From: Fusobacterium sp.
GTDB taxonomy: Bacteria; Fusobacteriota; Fusobacteriia; Fusobacteriales; Fusobacteriaceae
Direction: 5' to 3'
DNA: 64,000 nucleotides
Assembly: GCA_019416865.1 (NCBI GenBank)
Contig: DXWL01000002.1
Coordinates: forward strand, 1-64,000
The translations under genes were made by a program, and so were the position numbers. Numbering within the stretch: the first letter of the stretch is position 1; each line of letters starts with the position of its first letter. The notes beneath the pieces were generated by a model, which saw nothing but the letters and a program-made list of their open reading frames with translations, ran no database searches and was not told the origin of the DNA. Of the stretch, positions 1 to 8,061 are shown in pieces.

Positions 1-55
1 GAAACTATTTTTTCTTAGAGAATTTTATTTTTTACAAATTTGCAACAGCCCCTTT
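1..55 (-). repeat. End of a miniature inverted-repeat element (partial)
   Basis: The reverse complement of this stretch matches 62571-62625 at 54 of 55 positions. It begins with AAAGGGGCTGTTGCA, the same terminal sequence that bounds the complete element at 62571-62773. The rest of this copy lies to the left of the window. It sits 13 bp past the stop codon of the cbiK-type gene. Confidence 0.85.
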
Positions 56-68
56 AAATAATTATATT

Positions 69-992
69 TTAATCTTTTTGTTGACTATAGAAAAGTTTTT
101 TAGAAAGCATATCTTCTTCTTTATTTTCCAACATAAATTTAGCATGATCTATAAACATTTTTCTGATATCTTTCATCATTCCCAGACTGACCATTTTATT
201 TTCTACAATGAAGCCTTCTTTTTCAAGAGCTTCTTTCCAATCAACAGCTATATCATTATTAGCATGATCTCCTGCAACAAACATAAATGGCATAAGAATA
301 ATTTTTTTAGTACTTTTTTCCTTTAAATTAGCAACTACATTTTCAAATGTAGGAAATCCTTCGATAGTTCCCACGTGGAAGTTATATCCAAGAGATTTTG
401 CTGTATAATCCATAGCAGGATAAGCAGCATTACCACTGTCATGTGTTCCATGTCCAACAAGTACTACAGCTTCATCATCTGATAAATTACCTACCTCTTT
501 GTTAATTATTTCAGCTACCATTTTATAATCTTCAGGTGTTGTAAGAAGAGCTGATCCCACTCTTATCTCTTTGAATTTATCTTGATACATTTCAAGTTGT
601 TTTTCAAGAGTCTTAGACTCTATACCATTTATAATATTTGTAGGCTGAACAATAATATGAGTGTATCCTTCTGATGCTAACTTATCCAATGCTTCAGCTG
701 GATTATCTTTCACAATACCTCTTTCTTTTAATCTTCTCATAATAATTCTTGAAGTGTAAGCTTCTTTTACGGGAATTTTTTTAAACTCTTTTTCAGCTTC
801 TTTATTTACTGCATCAATAGTATTAGCTCTGGTATCATCAAAGGTAGTTCCAAAATGTACCATTAAAACAGAAGCCTTGTCATTTTTTTCCATAGTTTTG
901 TAAAAATCAGATTTCACATATCCTCCCTCTTCTCCGTGGGCAAATAGAGCCATTGAAGCTGTAAGCATCACTGCCGTAAATAATTTTTTCAT
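69..992 (-). CDS. cbiK: Exported sirohydrochlorin cobaltochelatase, CbiK family
   Basis: A 307-residue CbiK-type chelatase, a family that inserts cobalt (or other divalent metal) into sirohydrochlorin. The start chosen is the ATG at 992, preceded by an AGGAGGG ribosome site; a longer reading to 1082 would run through a terminator and riboswitch. The first 20 or so residues form a signal peptide (MKKLFTAVMLTASMALFA), so the enzyme is probably periplasmic. A VLVGHGTHDSGN stretch at about residues 178-189 and an earlier MVHFGTT stretch are the expected family motifs. Desulfovibrio has a periplasmic CbiK thought to handle haem or metal rather than make B12. No other cobalamin genes are nearby, so transport or metal handling is equally possible. 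Confidence 0.85.
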   Translation of the reverse strand: MKKLFTAVMLTASMALFAHGEEGGYVKSDFYKTMEKNDKASVLMVHFGTTFDDTRANTIDAVNKEAEKEFKKIPVKEAYTSRIIMRRLKERGIVKDNPAEALDKLASEGYTHIIVQPTNIINGIESKTLEKQLEMYQDKFKEIRVGSALLTTPEDYKMVAEIINKEVGNLSDDEAVVLVGHGTHDSGNAAYPAMDYTAKSLGYNFHVGTIEGFPTFENVVANLKEKSTKKIILMPFMFVAGDHANNDIAVDWKEALEKEGFIVENKMVSLGMMKDIRKMFIDHAKFMLENKEEDMLSKKLFYSQQKD

Positions 993-1030
993 AAAACCCT
1001 CCTCATTTATTAATATTTTTTGGGAATAAA

Positions 1031-1056
1031 AAAACTCCCAATTAAATTGAGAGAAG
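1031..1056 (-). terminator. Intrinsic terminator of the cobalamin riboswitch
   Basis: On the minus strand CTCTCAATT and AATTGGGAG form a hairpin (one G-U pair) followed by a run of seven T. It lies between the cobalamin aptamer and the cbiK ribosome site, so it is the likely expression platform: B12 bound, transcription stops. Confidence 0.75.
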
Positions 1057-1087
1057 TTTCTGACTGAAATTAAAAAAGTCATTACTT

Positions 1088-1276
1088 CTCCTGTCCTCGC
1101 AGGTAGTAAAACATATTATTTTTACAGCAGGTCTTCTGATTTAGATTCATTTTACTCACAAACCTTCCCAAAAATAAATTTTCAGTGGTAACTTTGTTTT
1201 CATCATCATCACAGCGGCGGGACCATGGGAGAATTTCACTCCTCTTCCCTTTTAACTGCATTATATAAAATGCAGA
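1088..1276 (-). promoter_or_regulatory. Cobalamin (B12) riboswitch upstream of cbiK
   Basis: The minus strand carries the signature elements of the cobalamin aptamer in order: TTAAAAGGGAA, a GGAGTGAAATTCTCCCATGG stem region, CCCGCCGCTGTGATG, ACCACTG (B12-box core), GGGAAGG, and AATCAGAAGACCTGC. A short TGCA-bounded hairpin sits just 5' of the aptamer. With the terminator at 1031-1056 it should repress the downstream chelatase gene when cobalamin is plentiful. Confidence 0.92.
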
Positions 1277-1316
1277 CTGTAAAAATATTTAATTCAATTA
1301 TATCATATAAAAAATA

Positions 1317-2312
1317 TTAGTCTATGAAAAATTCGATAATAAATTTTTCTATTCCTATATAATCTTCTATTTGACCAGTTTTAATTTGATATTCTATTAT
1401 AAGAGTATCTTTCATCTTTTTTTTATAAAAATCAAGAGAATAAAGATCAAGATATTTAAATTTTAGAAATAAAGGGTATTCAGCAATGTACTTAAACCCA
1501 TCTTTTTTAAATTTATCTTTTATATTTGGATAAATATTAGCTTTGAAACTGTTATAAGACATAGAGGGATTTATTGTTCCTCTTTGTGCTAAATCTTTCA
1601 GCTTGAAAAAAGTAGTAAGCTCTTCTCCTAAGATATTTAGGAAAAACATATAATTTTTTTCAGCTCTTAAATACTCAATAAGATTTTTGGTATCTTTATT
1701 ATAAAGAAAGCTTTCTACAAGTTTATATAAATTATATTCTGTATTAACAGATAAAATATGTTTTATATTTTCAAGTTTGAAAGGTTCGCCATTTAAAAAA
1801 TTTTCAACTTTTTCTGCTTCATTTTTTATCTTAAGGAAGTCTTCCCCAACCATCTCTATAAATTTTTCAGCTTCATATTCTGTGCAGTTAAATTTTTTTT
1901 CAACAAAAAACTGGAGAGCTTTTTTTTCGTTTTCTTTTCTGGCAGGAATTAATTTTGCCACAGCTTCAAGATTTTTCATAGTAAGAGCTTTTTCAAGAGG
2001 ATTTATAGCTCTTCCATAATCATTTAAAGTTTCCTCATACAACATTATAACTATTTTTTGTGTATAGTTAAATTCATCAAGAGATTTTATAAATGCATTT
2101 AATCCTTTCATCTTTTCTAATCTTCTTATAACTATAAGAGATTTTGGAATAAACATTGAATTTGTTGAAAGTGCCTGAAAAATATTCTCAGTTTCATCTT
2201 GAGTGATATCAAAATATTGCTCAGGAATATTTGGGTTTTCCTCTTTTATTTTTTTTATAAGCTCATCATATTTAAGCTGAAGAGGGACATCTCCATATAA
2301 GAAATAAATCAA
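1317..2312 (-). CDS. holA: DNA polymerase III subunit delta (HolA-like)
   Basis: A 331-residue protein of the HolA family, the clamp-loader delta subunit that opens the sliding clamp. Its N-terminus (MIYFLYGDVPLQLKYDELI) resembles the fold-opening segment of HolA, and the length is usual for the family. The start is a TTG at 2312 with a GGAGG site seven bases upstream; no ATG in the right place is available. It follows the Wzz-type gene on the same strand by 21 bp and is probably cotranscribed with it. Sequence conservation in this family is low, so the name rests on overall resemblance and length. Confidence 0.75.
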   Translation of the reverse strand: MIYFLYGDVPLQLKYDELIKKIKEENPNIPEQYFDITQDETENIFQALSTNSMFIPKSLIVIRRLEKMKGLNAFIKSLDEFNYTQKIVIMLYEETLNDYGRAINPLEKALTMKNLEAVAKLIPARKENEKKALQFFVEKKFNCTEYEAEKFIEMVGEDFLKIKNEAEKVENFLNGEPFKLENIKHILSVNTEYNLYKLVESFLYNKDTKNLIEYLRAEKNYMFFLNILGEELTTFFKLKDLAQRGTINPSMSYNSFKANIYPNIKDKFKKDGFKYIAEYPLFLKFKYLDLYSLDFYKKKMKDTLIIEYQIKTGQIEDYIGIEKFIIEFFID

Positions 2313-2333
2313 AGCCAGACCTCCGTGAAAATT

Positions 2334-3287
2334 TTATTTTTCTTCTTTTATCTCCTTGAAAATATTTATTAGAGGTTGTTTTATTACAGCAAAGAACATA
2401 CCTGCAAAAATTCCAAGAACAGCTCCTATAAGGATAATTAGTTTATAATTAAATCCTGAATTAGCTGAAGGGCTGTTAAGAGATATAACTGTTATATTTT
2501 CTTCACCAGCAAGAGTGAACAAATTTTTTGTATTACTTTGAATATTTTTTAGATCTATTGTTTTTAAATATGCAGAATTTAAAGAATTTATTTTTTCTTT
2601 ATATTCAACATATAAAATAGGAGCAATAATTGAAAGATTATCTTTCATATTTTCTTTTGAAATATCAGCAAAGTTTTTATCAATAACAGTCATTATTTTT
2701 TTATTTAAGCTCTCAGTATCTTTAGTTAAACCAGCAAGGGTATTTTCAGATATTGATATTTCTTGAGCAAAATTTTTATCAAACTCTCTATTTATAGTTT
2801 CGTTATCAGAATCTACTATTTCAGTGATTCTTTCAGAAATTTTTTCAATATCATTTTGTTTTATTTTTGTAAACAGTTTATAACTTTTATTTTTTTGGTC
2901 AATGACTTTTATAAAGTTGTAGTCTGTTTTCATCAGTTGAGCTATCTCTTTTGTGTTTTCAGATGAAATTACAATAACATCTTTTTCAGATGTTTTATCC
3001 AAAAGAGAATCAAATGATTGTTGTACGATATTATTAAAAGTCAAGGCTCCATTTTTATAAATTCCGTTGTATTGAGTTATTTTGTTAGCAGTGTCTTCTG
3101 AAAAAACAATATTAACTCCATAGTTTATAGGTTGACTAATTTTATAAAAAGCAAATCCTGAAGCTAAGATTGTAAAAATCAAAGTTATTATAAAAATTAT
3201 TTTTTTCTCTTTGATGATTGTTTTTAAAAGCTCTGTTAAATCAATTTCATCATCTTCATATCTGTTTTCTAAATCATATCTTTCCAT
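2334..3287 (-). CDS. Wzz/chain-length determinant-type membrane protein
   Basis: A 317-residue protein with the layout of a polysaccharide co-polymerase: a short acidic cytoplasmic head (YEDDEIDLTELLKTI), a transmembrane helix at about residues 32-50, a long periplasmic coiled region, and a second transmembrane helix near 280-302 followed by a short tail. Such proteins set the length of O-antigen or capsule chains with a Wzy polymerase. No glycosyltransferase or polymerase genes are present here. It diverges from a second, longer Wzz-type gene at 3565, and the shared intergenic region has two dyad operators. There is no tyrosine-kinase domain. Confidence 0.75.
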   Translation of the reverse strand: MERYDLENRYEDDEIDLTELLKTIIKEKKIIFIITLIFTILASGFAFYKISQPINYGVNIVFSEDTANKITQYNGIYKNGALTFNNIVQQSFDSLLDKTSEKDVIVISSENTKEIAQLMKTDYNFIKVIDQKNKSYKLFTKIKQNDIEKISERITEIVDSDNETINREFDKNFAQEISISENTLAGLTKDTESLNKKIMTVIDKNFADISKENMKDNLSIIAPILYVEYKEKINSLNSAYLKTIDLKNIQSNTKNLFTLAGEENITVISLNSPSANSGFNYKLIILIGAVLGIFAGMFFAVIKQPLINIFKEIKEEK

Positions 3288-3313
3288 TAATTTTTCTCCC
3301 TTATAATTAAATT

Positions 3314-3341
3314 TGTATAAATAGTTATGATTATTTATACA
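3314..3341. promoter_or_regulatory. Dyad operator candidate, site 1
   Basis: Perfect 10-bp arms TGTATAAATA and TATTTATACA are separated by 8 bp. The site lies 27 bp upstream of the minus-strand wzz start. Read in the opposite direction, it matches the site at 3440-3467 at 25 of 28 positions. Confidence 0.55.
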
Positions 3342-3439
3342 TATAATTTTAGGAAAGTTCTGAAAATTTTTTACTTAATTTTTTAGGAATTTTATTCAAA
3401 AATTATTGCAGATATGATATCATTATAGGAGTTAAAAAA

Positions 3440-3467
3440 TGTATAAATAATCATAATTAACTATACA
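3440..3467. promoter_or_regulatory. Dyad operator candidate, site 2
   Basis: An inverted copy of site 1: the 17 bases TGTATAAATAATCATAA are the exact reverse complement of 3325-3341. Its own dyad is weaker (arms TGTATAAATA and TAACTATACA). It lies about 97 bp upstream of the plus-strand wzz start, so the two sites could serve one regulator of both divergent genes, or act as inversion repeats. Confidence 0.5.
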
Positions 3468-3564
3468 CTTTTTAAATTTCTAAAATTTTATTTTATTAAA
3501 TTACTACATAATTATAGCATAAAAAAATTTTTTATAAAAGTATCATAGAAAAAGGAGAGTAGAG

Positions 3565-4899
3565 ATGAATTTAGAAAAAAAAGAGTATATTCCTGAATGC
3601 AGAGATGTATACGAAGATGAGATTGATTTAAAGGAGTTATTTTTAGTTTTATGGAGAAATAAAATTAAAATAATGGCAGCAGCTCTTATCTGTATGATTA
3701 TAGGATTTGGTATTGGAAAAATAAATGGTGCAAAGAATAAGAAATCAACTGTTGTGGTTGAATATACTTATCCTGGGATAGAGGAGGGAAAAAGCCCAAG
3801 TGGAAATACTTTATCACTTACTTATAGTCAATTTAAAAATATTTTTATGATTAAAGATATTTTTCATAAAATGCCTGAACTTTTAGAAATGGGGCTTACA
3901 GAAGATAGAGTTTTAAATGGGATAAAAATAACTCCTGTACTTCCTGAAGAGTTGAAAAAAGGAGAGGTATATTTTCCGAATAAATTTACTTATTCTTTAA
4001 AAATGGCTGACTCAAGCGAAAAAGATGAAGAAATTTTAAAGAATTTTATTGAAGTACAAAAAGATTATTTTAAAAGAAATTATGCTTTGACACAGCGTCT
4101 TCCTATGTTAGATTATCAAAAAAGTCTTAAATATGACTATAAAGATATCATTTTTATTCTTAATAATTCTTTGAGTAATGCTATTGCAATCTTACAGGAT
4201 ATTGACCAGAATATTATCTCTTTAGAAGACAAAGTAGAGATACAAACAATTTTAAAAGAATTAAAAATCTTAAAAGAGATTAATCTTGTAAAAATAACAA
4301 ATATGGTAAATGATTATGGAGTAACAAAAAATCAGAAAGAACTTTTACTTGATTATAGACAGCAGCTTGAACAATTAAAACTACAAAGAGAAAAAGTTTT
4401 AGGAAAAATTGCTCAACTTGAATCTATGGTAAAAAATTACAAACCTGAAAGCAAAGATATAGTAGTTATGAGCAATGGAAGTTCAGAAAAAATAAAAACT
4501 AATGATGAAAATTACTATACAGAGTTTTTAAAACAACTAGCTGATGAAAAAATAAAACTTTCAAATATCGATGTAGATATAAAATATATAAGTAAAAAAA
4601 TGAATCAACAAGTAAATGAAGATGTAGTAAAAACTGAAGAAGTAAACACAGAGCTTAAATTTATAGCAGATATGTTTAATGAAGAGGCAGAAAAAATTAA
4701 TAGTTTAACTGTAAAAAATTATAACAGAAAATATTCAGAAATAATAAAAGTAACAGAGGCAGTAACTACAAAATCTTCTTCAAAAACAATAATCATGACA
4801 CTTGCAGGACTTATTTTAGGAGGATTTTTAGGTGTGTGTTATGTGTTGGTTGCAAACTTTATCTTTGAAGAGAAAAAGAAAAAAATTAAAATAGACTAA
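3565..4899 (+). CDS. Wzz/chain-length determinant-type membrane protein (long form)
   Basis: A 444-residue polysaccharide co-polymerase-like protein. Like its divergent neighbour it opens with an acidic cytoplasmic head (YEDEIDLKELFLVLWRNKIK), then a transmembrane helix at about residues 35-52, a long central region predicted to be coiled coil (rich in E, K, L and Q, about 190-390), and a C-terminal helix near 408-430. The start follows an AAAGGAGAG site. No kinase domain is present. The head motif DEIDL is shared with the neighbour, suggesting duplication or partnership. The target polysaccharide cannot be inferred from this window. Confidence 0.75.
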   Translation: MNLEKKEYIPECRDVYEDEIDLKELFLVLWRNKIKIMAAALICMIIGFGIGKINGAKNKKSTVVVEYTYPGIEEGKSPSGNTLSLTYSQFKNIFMIKDIFHKMPELLEMGLTEDRVLNGIKITPVLPEELKKGEVYFPNKFTYSLKMADSSEKDEEILKNFIEVQKDYFKRNYALTQRLPMLDYQKSLKYDYKDIIFILNNSLSNAIAILQDIDQNIISLEDKVEIQTILKELKILKEINLVKITNMVNDYGVTKNQKELLLDYRQQLEQLKLQREKVLGKIAQLESMVKNYKPESKDIVVMSNGSSEKIKTNDENYYTEFLKQLADEKIKLSNIDVDIKYISKKMNQQVNEDVVKTEEVNTELKFIADMFNEEAEKINSLTVKNYNRKYSEIIKVTEAVTTKSSSKTIIMTLAGLILGGFLGVCYVLVANFIFEEKKKKIKID

Positions 4900-4924
4900 A
4901 AGTAAAAATATTATACATAAAGAG

Positions 4925-4953
4925 AGGGAGTTACATTTTGCAGCTCCCTTTTT
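4925..4953 (+). terminator. Terminator between convergent genes
   Basis: GGGAGTT and AGCTCCC form a 7-bp stem (one wobble pair) followed by a T run. It lies between the plus-strand wzz-type gene and the minus-strand permease, and could work for the former; the A-rich side is weak for the latter. Confidence 0.65.
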
Positions 4954-4963
4954 AAGTTCAATA

Positions 4964-6280
4964 TTAAATTAATAAATTTATCACAGAAAGAGTACCTATT
5001 ACCCACATTGTAAGGGAAATCTTTTTAAAATCCATACAAGCAACATTTATAATAATATAAGAAATAAATCCGATACTAAGTCCTATTGCAATACTGTGAG
5101 TCATAGGCATAAATATTATAGTCATAAAAGCAGGAATAGATTCCTTCATATTTGAAAGATCAAGCTGAGAAACATTTCTGAACATGAATATTCCAACTAT
5201 AACAAGTGCAGGAGCAACAGCAAATACAGGAATAGCTTCAACTATCGGTGCAATAAAAAGAGCTAATAAAAAGAATAGTCCTGTAAATATTGAAGCAAGA
5301 CCTGTTTTTGCTCCAACTTTTATACCGGCTATTGACTCTCCATAAGTTGTAACTGTACTTGTTCCAAGTAAAGCTCCGATAATTGTTGAAGAACAGTCAG
5401 CAAGAAGCATTCTTCCAAGACCTTTTTTTCTTTCCTCTTCATTTCTGAATTTTACCTCTTTGTATGTAAACATAAGAACACTCAAAGAATCAAAAAGGTC
5501 AATAAACATAAATGAGAAAATAGCTCCCAAAAGACTTACTTTCATAACTCCAAAAACATTAAGTTTAAAAAGAAGAGGAGTCATGCTTGGAGGAGAAGAA
5601 AGCAGTTTATCAGGCATAGGAACTTCTCCTAAACACATTCCTACAATTGAAATAACTATGATACTTATTAATACTCCACCTTTTATATTTTTCATATCAA
5701 GAATATACATTAAAAATAGTCCTGCTAAAGAAAGAGCAACAGGAAGTGTAATTGGAGCAATTCTAACAAGAGTTTCAGGATTAGCTTCAATTATCCCCAT
5801 GCTTTTAAGCCCAATAAGAGATAGGAAAAGTCCTATTCCAACTGTTGCTGCTGTTGAAAGCTGCTGAGGAATAGAGTTTATAATTTTTTCTCTCACTCCA
5901 CATATAGCAAGTATCAAATAGAAAACACCTGAAAAGAAAACAACTCCTAAAGCATCTTGCCAAGATATTCCATTTCCCATAACAAGAGTAAATGTAAAGA
6001 AAGCATTAAGTCCTACACCTGGTGCAAGAGAAATAGGCACATTTCCTAAAATTCCTCCAAGAAAAGAACCGATAGCTGTAGCAATACAAGTTACAGTAAC
6101 AAGAGCACCTTTATCCATTCCAGTAAGAGAAAGTACAGCAGGGTTTACAAAAATAATATAAGAAATTGTTAAAAATGTAGTAAGTCCCCCAAAAAACTCA
6201 CTTCTAATACTTCCTCCTCTTTCAGAAATAAGAAATTTTTCATCAAGAAATTTTACAAATCCATTTTGTTTCTGCGACAT
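4964..6280 (-). CDS. NCS2 purine permease, AzgA-like
   Basis: A 438-residue polytopic permease of the nucleobase-cation symporter 2 family, AzgA/PbuG subgroup, which imports adenine, guanine or hypoxanthine. Family features include NPAVLSLTGMDKGA near residue 47, APGVGLNAFF near 87, and the conserved glycine-rich and DLFDS segments in the second half. About 12 membrane segments can be seen. It follows a guanine-deaminase-like gene by 95 bp on the same strand, so import and deamination of guanine are probably coupled. Both genes lie behind the structured leader at 6925-7015. Substrate choice among purines cannot be fixed from sequence. Confidence 0.88.
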   Translation of the reverse strand: MSQKQNGFVKFLDEKFLISERGGSIRSEFFGGLTTFLTISYIIFVNPAVLSLTGMDKGALVTVTCIATAIGSFLGGILGNVPISLAPGVGLNAFFTFTLVMGNGISWQDALGVVFFSGVFYLILAICGVREKIINSIPQQLSTAATVGIGLFLSLIGLKSMGIIEANPETLVRIAPITLPVALSLAGLFLMYILDMKNIKGGVLISIIVISIVGMCLGEVPMPDKLLSSPPSMTPLLFKLNVFGVMKVSLLGAIFSFMFIDLFDSLSVLMFTYKEVKFRNEEERKKGLGRMLLADCSSTIIGALLGTSTVTTYGESIAGIKVGAKTGLASIFTGLFFLLALFIAPIVEAIPVFAVAPALVIVGIFMFRNVSQLDLSNMKESIPAFMTIIFMPMTHSIAIGLSIGFISYIIINVACMDFKKISLTMWVIGTLSVINLLI

Positions 6281-6305
6281 TTTAAAATTTTTCCCCCTAT
6301 AAAAT

Positions 6306-6357
6306 CCTTAAATAATATCCTAATAATAAATACCTTAAATAAATCCCAATATCCTAA
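6306..6357. repeat. Imperfect direct repeat between guaD and azgA
   Basis: The pattern CCTTAAAT...AATATCCTAA occurs twice (6306-6323 and 6333-6357); the second copy has 7 extra bases in the middle. It fills most of the 95-bp gap between the two genes. Function unknown. Confidence 0.5.
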
Positions 6358-6375
6358 ATTTTATAAAATTTTAAA

Positions 6376-6867
6376 TTATTTATTCCAATATCCAATATGA
6401 GCTCTAGCAATCTCTTTTGCAAGTTCTTCGTCAGCAATAGGTCCAATTACTTCAATAGGTTTTTGTCCTTTAGCAAGAATTTCCCTGCAAGGCATATCAA
6501 ATGTAGGATTATCTTCATCAGCTCCTGTCAGAGCAAGAAGTTCTTTTTCACTTATTCCATAAACTATTCTTCCTACATTTCCCCAGTAAATAGCTCCTGT
6601 ACACATACAGCAAGGTTCAGCTGTTGAATAAAGAGTACAGTTCCATAAAAATTCTCTTGAATAAAGCTTTACAGCTTTTCTCATTGCAGTTGTTTCAGCA
6701 TGTCCTGTACATTCTTTTTCAGTAACTTCAATATTCCCTGATTCAACAATAATATTTCCCTCTTTATCAACTATTAAAGCTCCAAAAGGGTGATTTCCTG
6801 ATGCTACAGATTCATCAGCAATTTCAATACATCTTTTGATGTATTTTACATGGTCTAGATTAGTCAT
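6376..6867 (-). CDS. Nucleoside/nucleobase deaminase, guanine deaminase-like
   Basis: A 163-residue zinc deaminase of the cytidine-deaminase-like fold. It has HAE (His56, Glu58) and PCCMC (Cys86, Cys89), the zinc-binding and proton-shuttling residues. The size, the NHPFGALIVDKEG segment and the ending resemble bacterial guanine deaminase (GuaD, guanine to xanthine). A tRNA adenosine deaminase is less likely, because the C-terminal end ARAHIGYWNK resembles GuaD and the next gene is a purine permease. The start follows GGAGG at a normal distance. It is the first gene after the leader and terminator at 6895-7015, so its expression is probably controlled by transcription termination. Confidence 0.82.
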   Translation of the reverse strand: MTNLDHVKYIKRCIEIADESVASGNHPFGALIVDKEGNIIVESGNIEVTEKECTGHAETTAMRKAVKLYSREFLWNCTLYSTAEPCCMCTGAIYWGNVGRIVYGISEKELLALTGADEDNPTFDMPCREILAKGQKPIEVIGPIADEELAKEIARAHIGYWNK

Positions 6868-6894
6868 TTCATTTCCTCCTAATAAATTTTATAA

Positions 6895-6924
6895 AAATAA
6901 AAAAGCAGCCTTTTGGGCTGCTGT
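6895..6924 (-). terminator. Terminator in the guaD leader
   Basis: On the minus strand AGCAGCC and GGCTGCT close a 7-bp stem with a five-base loop, followed by six T. It sits 28 bp upstream of the guaD ribosome site and downstream of the folded leader, the position of a riboswitch expression platform. Confidence 0.85.
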
Positions 6925-7015
6925 ATTAATAATTCTTGCACACACTCTGCCCTTGCAAGATGAGCAGTTTAGTGTTACCTGCCTAATGAGTCTCTTGTGG
7001 GCGCCATGCTGCATA
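6925..7015 (-). ncRNA. Structured leader RNA of guaD-azgA, class not recognised
   Basis: On the minus strand two adjacent hairpins can be drawn: GCAG/CTGC (6979-6982 with 6964-6967) and CTTGCA/TGCAAG (6954-6959 with 6935-6940). Their loops hold ACACT and AGTGT, which are complementary, and GCCC at 6999-7002 can pair with GGGC at 6949-6952. A GCAGC at 7008-7012 could compete for the terminator. The canonical purine aptamer core (TTTCTACC) is absent. Its place before purine salvage genes suggests a purine-related ligand, which is inference. Confidence 0.55.
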
Positions 7016-7041
7016 TTTAATTTTTGTTTTATACACTGAAT

Positions 7042-7070
7042 ATGGTATAAAATTTTTTTGTAATTGTCAA
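7042..7070 (-). promoter_or_regulatory. Promoter for guaD-azgA
   Basis: A perfect -35 TTGACA (7065-7070, minus strand) is followed after 17 bp by TACCAT; a 15-bp spacing to TATACC is also possible. It precedes the structured leader by about 25 bp. Confidence 0.5.
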
Positions 7071-7080
7071 TTAAAAAAAT

Positions 7081-8061
7081 TTATCTGTAGATATTTCCCA
7101 TTAATCCTACAATTTTTTTAGCTTCTGCTATTTTTTTACTTGCTATTGCACGAGCTTTCTTTGCTCCCTCTGCAAGAATTTGTTCAACAAGCTCAGGATT
7201 TTTAGCAAGTTCTTCTCTTCTTGCACGAGCTTCTCCGAAATATTCAAGAATAGCTTCAAGAAGTTCTTTTTTAGCGTGTCCATATCCATAGTTTCCTGCC
7301 ATGAATTTATTTCTCATCTCTTCTACTTGCTCAGGTGTTGCAAAAAGTTTATAAAGAGTTGTTATATTGTTATCAGGATTTTTTGGCTCTTCAAGAGGTG
7401 TAGAGTCAGTAACAATACTCATAACTTGTTTTTTAAGAACATTTTTTGGAGCAAACATATTGATTACATTTCCATAAGATTTACTCATCTTCTGACCATC
7501 TGTTCCTGGAACAACTGCAAGACTTTCAATAATCATAGGTTCAGGAAGTTTGAAGAAATCAACATTATATTGTTGGTTAAATTTCATAGCAATGTCTCTT
7601 GCAAATTCAAGATGTTGTTTTTGATCTTTTCCTACAGGAACAACATCAGAGTCGTAGATTAAAATATCTGCAGCCATAAGGATAGGATAAGTTAAAAGTC
7701 CTGTATTTGGGAAAAACCCTTTTGCTATCTTATCTTTGTAAGAGTGTCCTCTCTCCATAAGTCCTACTGGAGTTACGTTTGCAAGAAGCCAAGAAAGCTC
7801 AACGTGCTCTGGGACATCAGACTGAAGGAAAAGAGTTGATTTTGCAGGATCAAGTCCAAGTGCAAGATAATCAAGAATAATATTTTTTGTACTTTCTCTT
7901 AAAAGTTCAGGGTCAGTAAGAGAAGTAAGAGAGTGGTAATCTGCCACAAAGTAAAATCCTTCCACTTTATCCTGATTTTCAATAAATTGTTTCATTGCTC
8001 CAAAATAGTTACCAAGGTGAAGAGTTCCACTTGGCTGAATACCAGATAAACTTCTTTTCAT
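7081..8061 (-). CDS. trpS: Tryptophanyl-tRNA synthetase
   Basis: A 326-residue class I aminoacyl-tRNA synthetase that charges tRNA-Trp. Both signature motifs are present: GTLHLGNYFG (HIGH type) near residue 13 and GQKMSKSYGN (KMSKS) near residue 190. The opening SGIQPSGTLHLGN is specific to TrpS. The start is the ATG at 8061 with an AGGAGG site; an in-frame extension to 8112 passes through a 5' hairpin and lacks a ribosome site. The length matches bacterial TrpS. A promoter lies at 8170-8198 and a CAGGGG/CCCCTG hairpin (8087-8117) lies in the leader. There is no tryptophan-rich leader peptide or T-box signature. Confidence 0.96.
   Translation of the reverse strand: MKRSLSGIQPSGTLHLGNYFGAMKQFIENQDKVEGFYFVADYHSLTSLTDPELLRESTKNIILDYLALGLDPAKSTLFLQSDVPEHVELSWLLANVTPVGLMERGHSYKDKIAKGFFPNTGLLTYPILMAADILIYDSDVVPVGKDQKQHLEFARDIAMKFNQQYNVDFFKLPEPMIIESLAVVPGTDGQKMSKSYGNVINMFAPKNVLKKQVMSIVTDSTPLEEPKNPDNNITTLYKLFATPEQVEEMRNKFMAGNYGYGHAKKELLEAILEYFGEARARREELAKNPELVEQILAEGAKKARAIASKKIAEAKKIVGLMGNIYR

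Noticed and set aside
993..1082. In-frame extension of the cbiK-type gene by 30 codons
   Set aside because: It runs through the terminator hairpin and the end of the riboswitch, whereas the ATG at 992 has a strong ribosome site and starts a signal peptide.
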